Assembly (NCBI GenBank): GCA_014529385.2
Contig: CM043961.1
Span: 13,435,978-13,499,977, forward strand
DNA: 64,000 nucleotides
DNA from: Adiantum capillus-veneris
Taxonomy: Eukaryota; Streptophyta; Polypodiopsida; Polypodiales; Pteridaceae
Reading direction: 5' to 3'
The position numbers were made by a program, and so were the translations under genes. Position 1 is the stretch's first letter, and every line of letters starts with the position of its first letter. Below the pieces are notes generated by a model. The model did not search any database and had not been told where the DNA came from. It was given only the letters and a program-made list of their open reading frames with translations. This document shows, in pieces, positions 21,422-33,269 of this stretch.

Positions 21422-22589
21422 ATTTCAAAACCTATTCTTGGTCGAAAGCTCCCGATCGTAAGTCAAGTCGCCATAAAAATCATGGCATAAGAGTCAAGAG
21501 TCGGGCAATTGAGCCACTAAATGAGCAAGCGTCAGACCCAAGCTTCATGTCTTAATATTTTTTGTGGTCTATGAGTCTAGATATTTAGATTATAGCTCAA
21601 GCTGGAAGAGTTGAGCATATTGTAAAATTGAGTCGCTCATGTTGGATAGGTGAGCAGCAGCGTCAAAGTCTAACAATTTTATTTGGTGGAGAGGCAGAGT
21701 AATCCACAAAACACTCACGCACATGTACACAGTGAGGAGAGTGAAAAAAACCTCGAGCATCAACAACCCTTCTTGTGAGTACTGGTAGCTCTTGAAGTCA
21801 AATATATTTTTGCTTCTCTAGCTACATTCACTCTTGGAAGCACCCATTCAAACTCTTCTCACACAACATATTGTTTCCCATGCATCTATCTGTGCAAGCA
21901 TATATAATGTCCCATCATTGGACATTTGCATTTGACACAATTTGTGTTCCACCCATGCACTTACACAACAAAATGACGATGACGAAGCGATAACAGGTTT
22001 CATAAGCATTTGCTCAGCAACAATGACTCTGACTTCAAGCTACTAACACTTATCCAATGTATATCCAGTCAACAATAGTATCCATACGGCCATAAGTACT
22101 TTAACTCAACAAAACTCGATTACATCAAAACATAAGTACATATAGCCTTACATTTAATTGTGACTAAAGGCATTTTTTTCCCACTGGGTTTTTCCCTTTA
22201 GTCCTATCCAGGTATCCAAGACCTTCATTTTGTAATATACGCCACATTTTATTTTTTATATAAACACAAAAAAGGAGACCAACGACATCCCCAAACAAAC
22301 AGGTACACATGCAGGATGAAACCCAAAGAAAAAACAATATAGAGCTACCAAGATAAAGACTTGCTGCAACAACAAAGCTCACTCAACCTATTCATTATAC
22401 AACAACCAATCGGAGGGGGAGAGCTATGGCTTCAACTACACTACATGTACAAGAAAAAGGTAACTCTACAACATACAAAGCATCTAGTAGAAGCAACTGC
22501 AACAACAAAAGCTTCAACCAACTCCAAAACATGAAGCACTCGTCAAGGCCACTGCAGACATAGGGTCTTGTCAGGGATGACAAGAAATT
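21422..22589 (+). other. LARD1 3' noncoding region
   Basis: About 1.17 kb without a supported ORF. It carries an extra copy of the polypurine tract at 22411-22423. Confidence 0.6.
22411..22423 (+). promoter_or_regulatory. Second polypurine tract copy in LARD1
   Basis: CGGAGGGGGAGAG, identical to the tract directly upstream of the 3' LTR and 179 bp before it. Confidence 0.8.
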
Positions 22590-22602
22590 CGGAGGGGGAG
22601 AG
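22590..22602 (+). promoter_or_regulatory. LARD1 polypurine tract
   Basis: CGGAGGGGGAGAG ends exactly where the 3' LTR begins (TGTTGACA at 22603), the standard position for the plus-strand primer. Confidence 0.9.
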
Positions 22603-23657
22603 TGTTGACAGGCCAACGCTTCCACAAAGATTCCATGAAGATTCCTCAAAGATTCTCTAAAGATTTCATATGAAGATGCTGATGAAGTGATGAAGATGAA
22701 GATGGATGTTGTAATGTGAAGATACAAGCTCATGGACATCATCGAATATCCCGTTACTATCATTTTGAGCTATTACAGCCACTTTTGTAATAATTACAGG
22801 AACTTCATATTTTAAGTCGGCAATTGTATTTTGGTCGCAGATGCTTGTTGGATGAGCCAAGCCAGCTCACGGTGTTGTAATTAAGCTCTATAGAAGCCTA
22901 GGGACAAATCAGGTCATTTTAGCCGGACATTAGGTTTTCTAAGGTTTAGTATAGAAACCAAAACCTAAAGCTTTGTAAGGGGACTTCTAATAATCTTATC
23001 TTCTGTGTCGACTGGGAGACTGCGAGAGACTGAGAGAGTGTGTGTGTGTGTGCTACAAGAGCTACGGTGGTCGGAATCGCAAACGGAGAGCAGCAGTGTG
23101 TTGCCCACGAGGAGAGCTACACGTTGATGCTTACATCACGAGCGTTCGTCTGTGTTTTGGCAGACTCACCCACGAGCTACTTTTGGAGTTTCTGTGAGTA
23201 AACGTTGTCCGTTTTTGCATTTCAGCATATCCATGCGATCAGAGCGAGTAGAGCTATGCATTAGGCATGTTAGATTTTAGAAACAATGACCTGTAAAATT
23301 CGACCAGACATACTACTCGTTTTTTGCACGGAGGGGATTGGGTTAGGATTTGTGGTCAAAGACCTAAGAGATAGCGGCCTTCTAGTGTGTGTAGAATTCC
23401 CTTGAGTTTTGTGAAGTTTCGAGATCGTCTAATGGGCTTTTGGCTTGCTGTAGCATCATAGGAGACTCTCACATTCAGAGAACCGATGGCATGTAGATTT
23501 GATATCTCTGTAGGAAGTAGTCATTAGTCGGTCGAGTAGAGGTTGACACCCTTTGCTTGCTTCCACGCGCCGACGGGTTGAGCTTCGTCCTTAGCTGACA
23601 AATCTTGTTAGGTGAGTTCTCGTTGTGCTGACGTCCGTCGCGGCGTATCCGCCAACA
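22603..23657 (+). repeat. LARD1 3' LTR
   Basis: Pairs with 13211-14267 with scattered substitutions and small indels. One is an 11-bp difference near the start, where the 5' copy has an extra TTCAACAACGC-like stretch. Confidence 0.93.
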
Positions 23658-24547
23658 CATGTGAAGAGTATGCAGAGCAATGGTCTTCAAAAGATGTCGA
23701 GGAGTAGATGGGTTGAAGCAATTGATGAAACGAGCACTGTGAGAAAAAGGTGAGATCAACCAATTGATGGGGTAGCAAGCAAAGGGGTCGCAGGGTGTTA
23801 GGGAAAAAATATGCAAATACTATGTAAGCCTCCAAGGTGGAACTCCTATAGAAAGGATCAACTCTAAACATCTAAATGGAAGAGCTCGCTGAGGTAGATC
23901 ATGCTGAAGCGCCATACGTTGAGGTGGAAAATTGATAGATCAAAAGAATGCACGGAAAAAGAAGTAAAGCACAGTACCTTGTCAGATCGAAGGCTCTAAG
24001 GGAGGGGAGAAATGCTTTGCAGGCCTAGCTATGGAGTTTGGAAGCTCGTCTGTGGGAGAGAGCGAGGATGAAGAGAAAACTTTGGAAACCTTGGTTCTCT
24101 ACTCGTACAATGCCTCTTCACTGTCTGGATTGACAATCAACAACATGGTATATGACTGCACTCTCTGTTTTGATAGGCAAGCTCCTATGCAACCTGATGT
24201 TGATGCCCGTGGGAGTGCTTCAATGACGAGCACATGGGTTGACGATTTTGCAGTAGAAACTTCCAAAAGCCTCTTTAAAAGATTATTTCACAAAAATATA
24301 TGAATTTGAAGTGGTTCCCACAACTAAGGTGCACACAAATACACACCTAAAATCAGGAAAATTGGTTAGTGGCTCTAATCTCCTCCAAATCCAGAGGTTC
24401 AATAGGCTGTTGGAAGCTAGAAATAGAGGTATTTTAAGCACACAATTGAGACGTCAATTCATGTATATTTTTTGTTGCATGGGAGTGGGTCCAAAGCTCC
24501 TTGTGTGTGACCTTTGTTCAAATAGTAAAGGTGAAGCCCCTACTATG
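23658..24547 (+). other. Unclassified sequence with short open frames
   Basis: Frames at 24031-24303 (90 codons) and 24311-24550 (79 codons) lie in different frames and match no family I know. They may be remnants of one gene (both are codon-like, without low complexity), but there is no motif to support a call. Confidence 0.25.
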
Positions 24548-24812
24548 TGAGATATGAGTACATATAAGTTTTTTGAATGCACTCAATTCATCGATAACGT
24601 ATGCATTGGTTAATTATTGAGAATTATTGAAAAATGTCCAATGGATGTTTAGGATGTTTCATACACAGGTTGCATGAGCTGTGAAATATGAGTACCTATA
24701 AGTTTTCAGAATGCACTAATCCATCCCCAATATGTGCCTTGGTTAACTATTGAGAATTATTGAAAATTGTTCAATGAGTGTTTAGGATGTTTCATAACAG
24801 GTTGCATGGGCT
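24548..24812. repeat. Tandem duplication, unit about 132 bp
   Basis: Two adjacent copies (about 24548-24680 and 24681-24812) share ATATGAGTAC(A/C)TATAAGTTTT, ATTGAGAATTATTGAAAA and TGTTTAGGATGTTTCATA in the same order, ending in CAGGTTGCATG(A/G)GCT. Confidence 0.9.
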
Positions 24813-24818
24813 TTCATA

Positions 24819-25115
24819 CCCTGTGATGGGATCAACGACGAGGAGCGAGGCGCACGAATCTTGGGGCGGATGGACGGTAAGCAAAATGTGTATGTGAGCG
24901 GGGTGCTAGGGATTCAAACCCATTACCTAGGCTATGGTAGCACCATGGCCTAACCACGCACATGCGTGCCTTCTAGTGCCCCCATGCCCATTTTTAAACC
25001 TATAAAGTGAACTTTGTTGGGAAAAAGTAAACTAGGACAAAAAAAATTCAGTGGATGACGGAGACTACCTCGCATCCCGTGGGCCTAGCTCTTGGCCGTT
25101 GATCCCATCATGGGG
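24819..25115 (-). mobile_element. TIR-bounded ~297-bp element with pol III-like boxes
   Basis: The ends are inverted repeats: left 24819-24837 (CCCTGTGATGGGATCAACG) and right 25097-25115, matching at 17 of 19 positions. On the minus strand inside lie an A-box-like TGGTTAGGCCATGG (24956-24943) and a B-box-like GGTTTGAATCC (24920-24910) at tRNA-like spacing. It is either a MITE that contains a tRNA-derived SINE or a SINE flanked by an unrelated inverted repeat. No clear target duplication was found. Confidence 0.6.
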
Positions 25116-25434
25116 TCTTCATTAAAGACCTCCATGACTTCATTAAAGACCCCATGGGACTTAAAACTGAGGCTAATACTCTCCACCCTACCCTTAACAA
25201 GCCAACTTAATATTCAAGGGATTCCAACAACCACAAGTAGGTAGGACACCAGCTCGGACTACAAACAAAGGAGCTCCAAGGAGCTACCTAACCATCCTCC
25301 AAGCAGAAAACACATCAGGGCCAAATCACCTACTGCTTCTGCCTCTCCCTGCAAAAGTGCAAATTTTTTTTCATGAGAGGGATTCCCAATGTCCCATTTC
25401 AGGCAGGCAGCCAAAGAGAAGCATGACTTGGATA

Positions 25435-25436
<2 letters not shown>

Positions 25437-25497
<61 letters not shown>
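25437..25497. repeat. (CT)n microsatellite
   Basis: About 30 uninterrupted CT units. Confidence 0.98.
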
Positions 25498-25500
<3 letters not shown>

Positions 25501-26026
25501 TTTATTATGCGTGTTCACTTCTACTTTTTGGATTAAGTACCACAAGAAGCTTCATGCAATTGCCCTTGTGGGAGAAGGAGCCCATTTCTCTGTGTCTTTT
25601 TGAGTGCAAGTAGATACCCATTGTTATGTGCGTTGCTAATGAGGCAAGCACATACTTTGTATGTTAAATAAGCACACAAGGTTTAGTAGCATACTTAGTA
25701 TGCTAGCTAGCTAACTCCATGTGCAATCGGCATATCTATTATGCAAATAAGCAAATTATCTATGCTAGCTAATACATTTCAAGGAATGTGTCCTAAGGCT
25801 TTTGTTTCTAGTATTTTCAATCCTTTGCTAGATACAATACAAATGAGCTAATTTCCCTTTGATGTGTGCAGGCCAATGGAGAGATCCAAAGGTCATAATC
25901 CCCATCATTTAGGAAAAATTATGTACAACTTTGTCATAGTTTAATGTTGCTTATTGCCTTTCCATGGAGGGTTTATATCCCAAAATGGTAAAGTGTGAGA
26001 AGGTCATTGATGTCAAATGATTCAGT
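25498..26026. other. Spacer
   Basis: No supported gene. A patch at 25640-25780 rich in CTAGCTAGC and GCATACT wording resembles the AT-rich repeat at 27295-27660. Confidence 0.35.
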
Positions 26027-26643
26027 GTGTTCAAACAAACAAAGGATCCCAACCAATACCACATCAAATGCAACACCATCCATATTGACATGTATGAGTC
26101 AATGATGAAATTGCAATACAATGTATACAAAAAGGGTTCAACCAACATGAAAATCTCCTCTACATTTGCAGAGGGTTTTGTAAAGGAATCGAGTCCTACC
26201 GTGATTGCAAGTAGGGGGCAGCCATTAGGTTCAATTGGGCCCAATTTGTGGTGCAAATCTTGCAAGATATTTGAGAGAAGGGATATTATGAGGGCCATGT
26301 CAACAATTCAAGAATATGCAATCTCCAGATTCTAGCTCCAAAAATTGAGGATGAGTTTATTGAAATCTAAGAGGAGAACATGGCCTTTGTAGGTAAGAGT
26401 ACTGCAAAATCTACCAAGGCCATACCTCTGTCTTATCAAAATAGTCAACAAGAGATGGAAACTTCTTCATTTTGTGGGTCAGAGGAATGGCAGTGGTCAT
26501 TCATTTGCAAACACAAGGAAATTATGATAAATAGATCTCAAAAATGTGCAAGAGAGCTTGGAATTTGCAAGGGCTTTGAGTGTGAAAAATGCAAAGGTCA
26601 CTCCAATTGTCACGTGCACGAGTCAGAGATTGAAAGCACATGA
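26027..26643 (+). pseudogene. Open fragments of an unrecognised protein
   Basis: Frames at 26027-26335 and 26380-26643 look codon-like. The second contains a Cys/His cluster (FICKHKEIMINRSQKCAREL, then CKGFECEKCKGHSNCHVHES) that could bind zinc. No family is recognised, and a stop separates the two. Confidence 0.3.
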
Positions 26644-26943
26644 GAAGGAGTTGCACACTCTATTGTAGAGTAATGATATGGATTCGTGGCCAAAAATGGA
26701 AGTTGAATTCATAATAGACACAATGAAAAACACCATGGAGGCTTTTTCATAATGAATACAAGCCCATTGATAGTGACATAGACATAACTTGTCAACTAGT
26801 AAGTGTTCGTATTTCTCATATCTGTACTTTATGTTTGATACATGTGCTCAGGTAACTCATGCACTTACCATGCTCTTTTTGTCTTTCTTTTGTAGGTTGA
26901 GGTGGACATTGCAAAATCCAAAGCATAGACCTCTGAAAGTCAA

Positions 26944-27407
26944 CTTTAACTTTTGATGCACATGGAGTCCAAGCTGCAAAGCTCATTTTTCTAGAATGTC
27001 CTGATTATGTAGCCCTTGCTAGTCTTCTGAAGGATAGAGAGGTACAAGACAACGTCAAAACAAACCTGTGTATTGGATGTGGTCTAGCCCTTGGAGTACA
27101 ACAAATCCTTGCAATGGTCAAGCGGCCATGTAAGCATAGCTACCACCTTCTATGCTTTGTTGCTACATGCTCCCTTGGGACTGAATGTAGGGCTCCCACC
27201 TACAAGAGAAGCATACCTACAAAAGGTTGTGCAACCTGGAAACGCAAGGACATCCAATCACACAAAAAATTGGTAAGAAAATCAACCTTGAACGTATGCT
27301 TACTAGTTAGTATACAAGGAATGCTAGCTACCATTTTGGGTATGTTGGTAGGAATATACGGCCTGCAAGCTAGCATTCTATGCACGCTAATTAACATAAT
27401 AGGCTAG
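26944..27407 (+). pseudogene. Possible exon with RING-like Cys/His pattern
   Basis: A continuous frame reads FDAHGVQAAKLIFLECPDYV, then a spaced pattern C-x2-C (LCIGCGLALG) followed by CKHSYHLLCF and a later Cys pair (CSLGTECRAP). The C-x2-C, C-x-H-x2-H/L-x-C spacing resembles a RING-type zinc site, a domain often found in ubiquitin ligases. It has no clear start. A pyrimidine-rich acceptor-like TTTTGTAG occurs at 26889-26896, but the frame after it has stops. Confidence 0.3.
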
Positions 27408-27660
27408 CTAACTAGTACACTGAAACTGCTAGTTAGCATACTGGGTTGTCTAGTTAGTGCACTAGATTTGCTTCTTAGAATATTGGGTGTGCTAATTATC
27501 ATATTGGATATTGTAATTAGCATACTAGGTTGTGTAGTTAGTACATTAGATTTGGTTTTAAGATTATTAGATATGCTAGTTAGCATTTTGAGTATGCTAA
27601 TTAGCATACTGGATCTATGGATTAGCATCCATGATATGCTACATTAGGGCCAAAAACGTC
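27295..27660. repeat. AT-rich dispersed repeat with GCTAATTAGCATACTGG units
   Basis: Internally repetitive (TGCTAGTTAGCATACTGGGT and variants at roughly 30-70 bp steps). It is related to 33895-34140, where most of the same text occurs in the same order. Confidence 0.75.
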
Positions 27661-28390
27661 TATAAAAGGACTGTTTGGTAATCCACGGATTAAGAAATAG
27701 GCCAATACTCACTTGACACGTATACAAAAGTATGGCATTCATGTCTCCTCTAGCTTGAGCTTTTGTGCTCCTACTTTAGCGGTGGAAAACGTCTAAATGT
27801 CACTTTCATTTGGCTAAATTGCCTATACTTGATGGCGTTCCTATTGTTTTTGACGGATAACATCATATTCTGGGCCTGATGTACAAGTGCTCTTTTCTAT
27901 TTAATATTGTACAATATTAAGCTAGAAGATACGAAATCTTTCTTTTCAAACAGTGATGATGACACCTATTAATGACTAATCCATAATTTTTTTAATGTCT
28001 ACTTTTCACTTACTCCCTACTTCTAAGCACCGCATCAAGAGCTTGCACTCATCACGTGCGTACATAATATCTACATCAACATGGGACCACACTTGAAGAC
28101 ATCCTTTCTCACATTGTTTTGGATCAATGACCACACTGTGCGATTGTGGCTTGATTGATCTAGTCACTCTACCCCCACTCGCCCCGTTTCGGCAGTGTAC
28201 CCACATCGTGCGCAAAAGGGGACTCAATGAGTTTTTCACTCCTCCCCCTATCGCACCGGTCCAGCGCTTGCCCACAGTGCACTTGTCATGTGTGAGCTTG
28301 TCACCCTCCTATTGCGTTGTTCTAGCTCTACGGCCACACCACATAAGAACCTTGAATCACCTTGTTAATTGGATTCCTAAGGTTTTTCTA
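27661..28390. other. Spacer leading into tandem array
   Basis: No supported gene. From about 28125 the text (CACTCTACCCCCACTCGCC, GCGCAAAAGGGGACTCAATG) shows degenerate relatives of the 184-bp array that follows. Confidence 0.4.
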
Positions 28391-29125
28391 AATCATGTGC
28401 AAAAGCGCTCAGAGACTTTGACACTCCCCATGTTGCATTATTTTAGCTCCTGCCCACACCGCACGAAGAGGGCATCATACAACTTGTTACTCCCCCCTTA
28501 TCGCATCAGTTTGGCTCCATGCACACACCATGCAAAAAAATCTTGAGTGACATTATTTGGACTTATTTTTCTAGATCATGTGCAAAAGCGCTCAAAGACT
28601 TTGACACTCCCCATGTTGCATCATTTTAGCTCCTGTCCACACCGCGCGAAGAGGGCATCATACAACTTGTCACTCCCCCCCTCATCACGTCGTTCTGGCT
28701 CCATGCACACACCATGCAAAAAAAAATTGAGTGACATTATTTGGACTTATTTTTCTAAATCATGTTCAAAAGCGCTCAGAGACTTTGACACTCCCCATGT
28801 TGCGCCATTTTAGCTCTTGCCCACACTGTGCGAAGAGGGCATCATAGAGCTTGTCACTCCCCCCCTCATCGCGTCGTTCTGGCTCCATGCACACACCATG
28901 CAAAAGAATCTTGAGTGACATTATTTGGACTTAGTTTTCTAAATCATGTGCAAAAGCGCTCAGAGACTTTTACACTCCCCATGTTGCGTTATTTTAGCTC
29001 CTGCCCACACCGCGCAAAGAGGGCATTATACAGCTTGTCACTCCCCCCCTCATCGCGTCGTTCTGGCTCCATGCACACACCATGCAAAAAAATCTTGAGT
29101 GACCTTATTATTTGGATTCCTATGG
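28391..29125. repeat. Tandem array, four units of about 184 bp
   Basis: Units begin AATCATGTGCAAAAGCGCTC (or close variants) at 28391, 28574, 28757 and 28942. Each contains ACTCCCCATGTTGC, CCCACACCG and GCTCCATGCACACACCATGC. Adjacent units are very similar. Confidence 0.92.
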
Positions 29126-29158
29126 TTTTTCTCATATGTACAAGATATTAGCAAAAGG

Positions 29159-29345
29159 CCTATTTGGTGCCACACTATGCCTTGCTTGCACAACAGGATA
29201 GGGGGTATTTTTAGAATCTCACTACCCCAACCCTCATGTTGTGTGGGTCATTTTTGGAACACCAATTTGGTGCCACACTATGCCTTGCTTGCACAGTAGG
29301 ATAGGGGGCTAGTTTTAGAATCTCATTACCCCAATCTTGACATGT
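29159..29345. repeat. Tandem duplication, period about 111 bp
   Basis: TTTGGTGCCACACTATGCCT, TGCTTGCACA and AGGATAGGGGG recur at about 29161 and 29272, each followed by TTTTAGAATCTCA and TACCCCAA. Confidence 0.9.
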
Positions 29346-30470
29346 GGGTTATTTGCATTCACAGATTCACCCCCCTCTCCTCGCACCATACGGGATAGTG
29401 TCTCCGGAGGCCTTTTTTGGCCATACCGACCTCTCCGGGTGTCAGAACGAGGCATATAGCCAGTCGTTTTCGGGGTTTTTGGGCATTTCAGACTCATTTT
29501 TGATGTTAAAATTTTGTCATTTTTCTCTGTTTGAAAGTTATAATTTTAAGTTGAGTCAAAAGAGCTAAAACAACAAAGTTTTATTAACATGGCTTAAAGG
29601 GAAAGGGGCTTGAGGGTGATGAAGATTCCAATAATGATGGTCCATGCCAATGGTTTCTAGATGTAATGTTATAGGATCATGGTCACATGGAAGTCTACAT
29701 AGAAGAGTGAAAAATTTTCAAGATCAAATTTGATCTCACAGAAATGTTAGAATAGTTAAAAGGAAACTTGTCTTAGGAGTTATAGATGAGTAAAATGATT
29801 GTGTGAAAAAGGGGAAAGAAAGTTTTAATCTTGATGTTGCAATGTTTAGAGGAACATATGTTGTAACTTTACAAGGTATTATATTGTGAAAATGAATGTT
29901 TTGCAAGGAGATTGGGAGTAAATTTACAAGGAGATTTAAAGTAAATTTACAAGGAACTATATTGTTAAAATGATAGTCTTTTGCAAGGAATGATATTGTA
30001 ACTTTGCATCTAATAGTCTCCTCCTTGGAATGATTGTGATGTTCACAACAAAGTGGTTGTTGTTGGTTCTTTGATCTCATCCTCTATAATTGCCTCCCTT
30101 AGTACCGAATGAGTATTTATTTTAGTGCATTGCTTCTTCTTTTGTCATCCTCCCTTTCTTGTTGATGTGAAAAATGAAGTTTGTGCTTGATAATGTGACT
30201 TCTATGTGTTGCAATGGGCACTTGTTTTGCAAAATGAGGTCCGTGTAGATAGAGCATATGCTGCATGATATCATGAGATCCAATTTTCAACAGAGAAAAC
30301 TAAGTGAATCTTTTGGCTTTCAAACCTGCTTTTGAAGCATCCTGCAAAAAATTCATGTCCTTTTAGAAATAGTTGGATCCATCTCCAAATGCAGATTTAT
30401 GAAGATTTATGAGAGTAAAGCTTCAAAATTTTCTATTTACCTTCTAGCTCGTGGATCACCAGGACAACTT
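29346..30470. other. Spacer with minor repeats
   Basis: No supported gene. At about 29860-30005 short repeats of TTTACAAGGA and TTTTGCAAGGA occur at 25-60-bp steps. Confidence 0.4.
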
Positions 30471-30479
30471 AATGAGTTT

Positions 30480-30880
30480 TTAGGCAGAGTGGAAATGGTG
30501 AAAAATCTTGTGAGGCTGAAGGGAGCTTCTAACCAAAGCAAAACTAGTGAGAAAGTTTGGAAAACTTGTGAGGCTGAAGTGAGCTTCTAGGAAGAGAAAA
30601 ACTAGTGAGAAAATTTGGAAATCTTGCGAGGGTGAGGAGAGAAAAATGGTTTCCATGCAAAGTAGAAATGATGGGAAAACTTGTGAGGTTGAAGTGAGTT
30701 TGTAGCCAAGCAAAACTAGTGAGAAAATTTGGAAAGCTTGTGACGGTGAAGAGAACAAAATGGTGGTTCTCTTGCAATGGTGAAGAGAGAAAAACTGCAG
30801 TGGTCCTTCTAGCTAGACCGGAAATGGCGGTCCACTTGCGAAGGTAGAGAGAGCTTGGAAAGCTTGTGAGGGTGAAGAGA
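30480..30880. repeat. Minisatellite, unit about 60 bp
   Basis: Repeated blocks of AAAACTAGTGAGAAA(A/G)TTTGGAAA and CTTGTGAGG(C/T)TGAAG(T/G)GAG occur at about 30510, 30570, 30665, 30735 and 30850. Copies are degenerate. Confidence 0.8.
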
Positions 30881-31182
30881 GCCTAATGAAATGGATTGAG
30901 AGAAAGAGTAGTGAGGAAAACCATCATTCAAAAGTGAAAATTTTGTATTTGCAGCCAAGCCAACAAAATAGGTCCAATAGGGAAGAAAATAGTGTGAAAA
31001 TGACATATTTTGTTCATATTGAAAGATCTGTATAGGGATACTCTTTAAATGCTCTAGATATGCTTTGAATACCCAAAACGGTCAAATTTGGAGCCGTTTT
31101 GACCGTCAAATGCTCCGCTAATTAGCAAGCTCACCAATTCCTTACACAACCCTTTTTGAGGCCTTTTGGCCCTAATGAATCC
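30881..31182. other. Spacer
   Basis: No gene or clear repeat seen. Confidence 0.4.
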
Positions 31183-32919
31183 GCATAATGGGTTGGTTAG
31201 CTATTACCTTGGATATGCTAGACATATTCTTGGGTCTTCAATATATACTAACAAGCACTGCTATAACTAGCATTGTCCCAAACAACATTTTTTGTGCACG
31301 TTAACATGCTTCTACCCTGTGACAACACTTGTAATTAATGACAATTATTGACATTGTAAATACCAAAACCCATTGTGCCAAAAAATGGGCCAATATTCCC
31401 AATAGAGATTCACAATCATGTGCTCTTCAATGGCCATACCTCTAGAAATGCAAAAAGTCCATCTGTAGTTGCCTATAAACATTGAAGATCCTTGTAGTCG
31501 TCATTCAAAGATGCCGATATTCGCACCTCCAATGTCAACCTCTTGCAAGAATCTTAGGAACATGGGTACATAAATAAGATGTCTATCTCATAGCAAAGTC
31601 TTCTACAAACCAATTGAGATGAATAATAACCACAACTTGAAGGGGATAAAGCTGGATGGAGGAAATTGTCAAACTACCAATCTCCTATTTTGAGGATAAA
31701 ACATGGGCAGCCAAAAATCACAAGTGAATCGCTTGAGAGCCCAATTACCCCTTTCAAAGGTGGATCTCGTCAAACTACATTTGCCAAAGGGATGTTCGAT
31801 GATGCAAAACACACAAACTAGTCTTGCTTGGTTGGCCGTGTCATAGTAGTTAGTGTTGGAACTAGTGTAAATGTGCAAATAGTAGGATACGTGGACAAAT
31901 GATAGGATACATGATAAATGTGTGAATAGTAGTTAATGTGTAAATTATAGAATACATGGGTACATTGGAGGAAAATTGGTTTTGAAACAAAAAAGATAAA
32001 TCAAAATAAACATAGAAGATTTTACTAAACACATTGGTGAAATCAAAACCTCATTTTTTGTAAAGCATGCCTGCATTTTTTCCATCAAGATAGAGAAGAG
32101 CACTAACCTTATGGCTAATGCCTTCACCTTAACAATTTTGTACGACAAAAATCTCACCTTTCAGGATCTACGAATGAGAACAAAGTGGTTAGTTTGAAAA
32201 TAAAGTAAAGATGAGTGTAAAAAGATCAATCTCGTCATGATTGTGCAATAAAGCATGACCCCGTATGCCAACTTGCTGCAAAACCCACATGCATTCAATA
32301 TGCAAGCATATGTGACAAGATGTGTAGACAATCCAACTTTGCTATTGAAAGCGTTATGGTGCTCTCTTTTGGACACATCCAACAAGTAGCATGCTCCAGG
32401 CGAAAGTCATCTGGAACTATTAGTTGTGTGCTTCATAGCCATTCTTAGTCACCTTCCACTAATTTGGATATAAAATCACAAATGTTGGATGCAAACCTAG
32501 CAAATTCCTAAGGTTACCCAAGTGGATCATCATGGTAGAAACAAAAGCTGAGAGAAATCCAAACTTATAGCTCAAAACCTCTGAATGGAAGCTACATCTC
32601 GTAAAACATCTCAAATATGTCAAAGGTTCATCCCTACCAAAAGTAAACATCTTGAGGAGGGAAAACAATAGCAAGCCATCTATTCATACTACAAAACAAC
32701 CAACGTCGTGAGATAGTGAGTTTTGAATAGTATGCCATGTACAAAACTTTCACTCAACATTGCACTAATTAGTGAAAAAACACTTTTAATGCAAGCCAAA
32801 TTATGCGAGTGTTTGTAAAGAATCATAGGAATCATAGAAGACATAGAGGGCTATGCATGCCACTTACATTAAAATGTAAAATGATGCTACTTTTAGAGCA
32901 TTTCAGGTATCGTTGTGGA
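31183..32919. repeat. Duplicated segment, copy I (about 1.74 kb)
   Basis: Matches 34131-35895 in the same orientation along its full length with scattered substitutions and small indels. It starts near GGTTGGTTAGCTATTACCTT and ends near GGTATCGTTGTGGAG. Confidence 0.92.
32161..32385 (-). pseudogene. PPR-like fragment in duplicated segment, copy I
   Basis: The minus-strand reading contains GLSTHLVTYACILNACGFCS. This resembles the pentatricopeptide-repeat phrase VTYACILNACG common in land-plant PPR proteins, which bind organellar RNA. Only about one repeat is recognisable and flanking frames are broken. The parallel fragment in copy II (35108-35332) shows it travelled with the duplication. Confidence 0.4.
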
Positions 32920-33071
32920 GTGCCTATACTCTCAAGGCCGAGGTGATATCTCTGTAACTTGTAATTATCTTGTAAAAGGTAGTGAGTAGGTGATACGATC
33001 TTTTTAATTGAAAAGACAGGTGAATCAAATGAGATGCTTAAGAGAGTGGAAGCAACAGTGCGTCGAACTGG

Positions 33072-33075
<4 letters not shown>

Positions 33076-33108
<33 letters not shown>
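33076..33108. repeat. (CT)n microsatellite
   Basis: About 16 CT units. Confidence 0.97.
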
Positions 33109-33109
<1 letters not shown>

Positions 33110-33179
33110 GCATGGAGACAATACATGTGCCAACGAGATGGAAAGGGAAGGCCTTTCTCATATGCACAAGGGAGAGGAG

Positions 33180-33180
<1 letters not shown>

Positions 33181-33268
<88 letters not shown>
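33181..33268. repeat. Long (CT)n microsatellite
   Basis: About 43 CT units followed by a C run. Confidence 0.98.

Positions 33269-33269
<1 letters not shown>

Larger units (their letters stand above)
13211..23657 (+). mobile_element. LARD1: non-autonomous LTR retrotransposon with intact boundaries
   Basis: LTRs at 13211-14267 and 22603-23657 are nearly identical in length (1057 and 1055 bp), begin TGTTGACA and end CCAACA. The exact 5-bp duplication CATGT flanks the element (13206-13210 and 23658-23662). A tRNA-Asp-type primer site follows the 5' LTR and a polypurine tract precedes the 3' LTR. The 8.3-kb interior has a ~3.1-kb leader, a gag-like coding region with zinc knuckle and retropepsin-like segment, and a ~1.2-kb 3' region. 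No RT, RNase H or integrase motif was found, so movement would need enzymes from another element. Confidence 0.93.
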
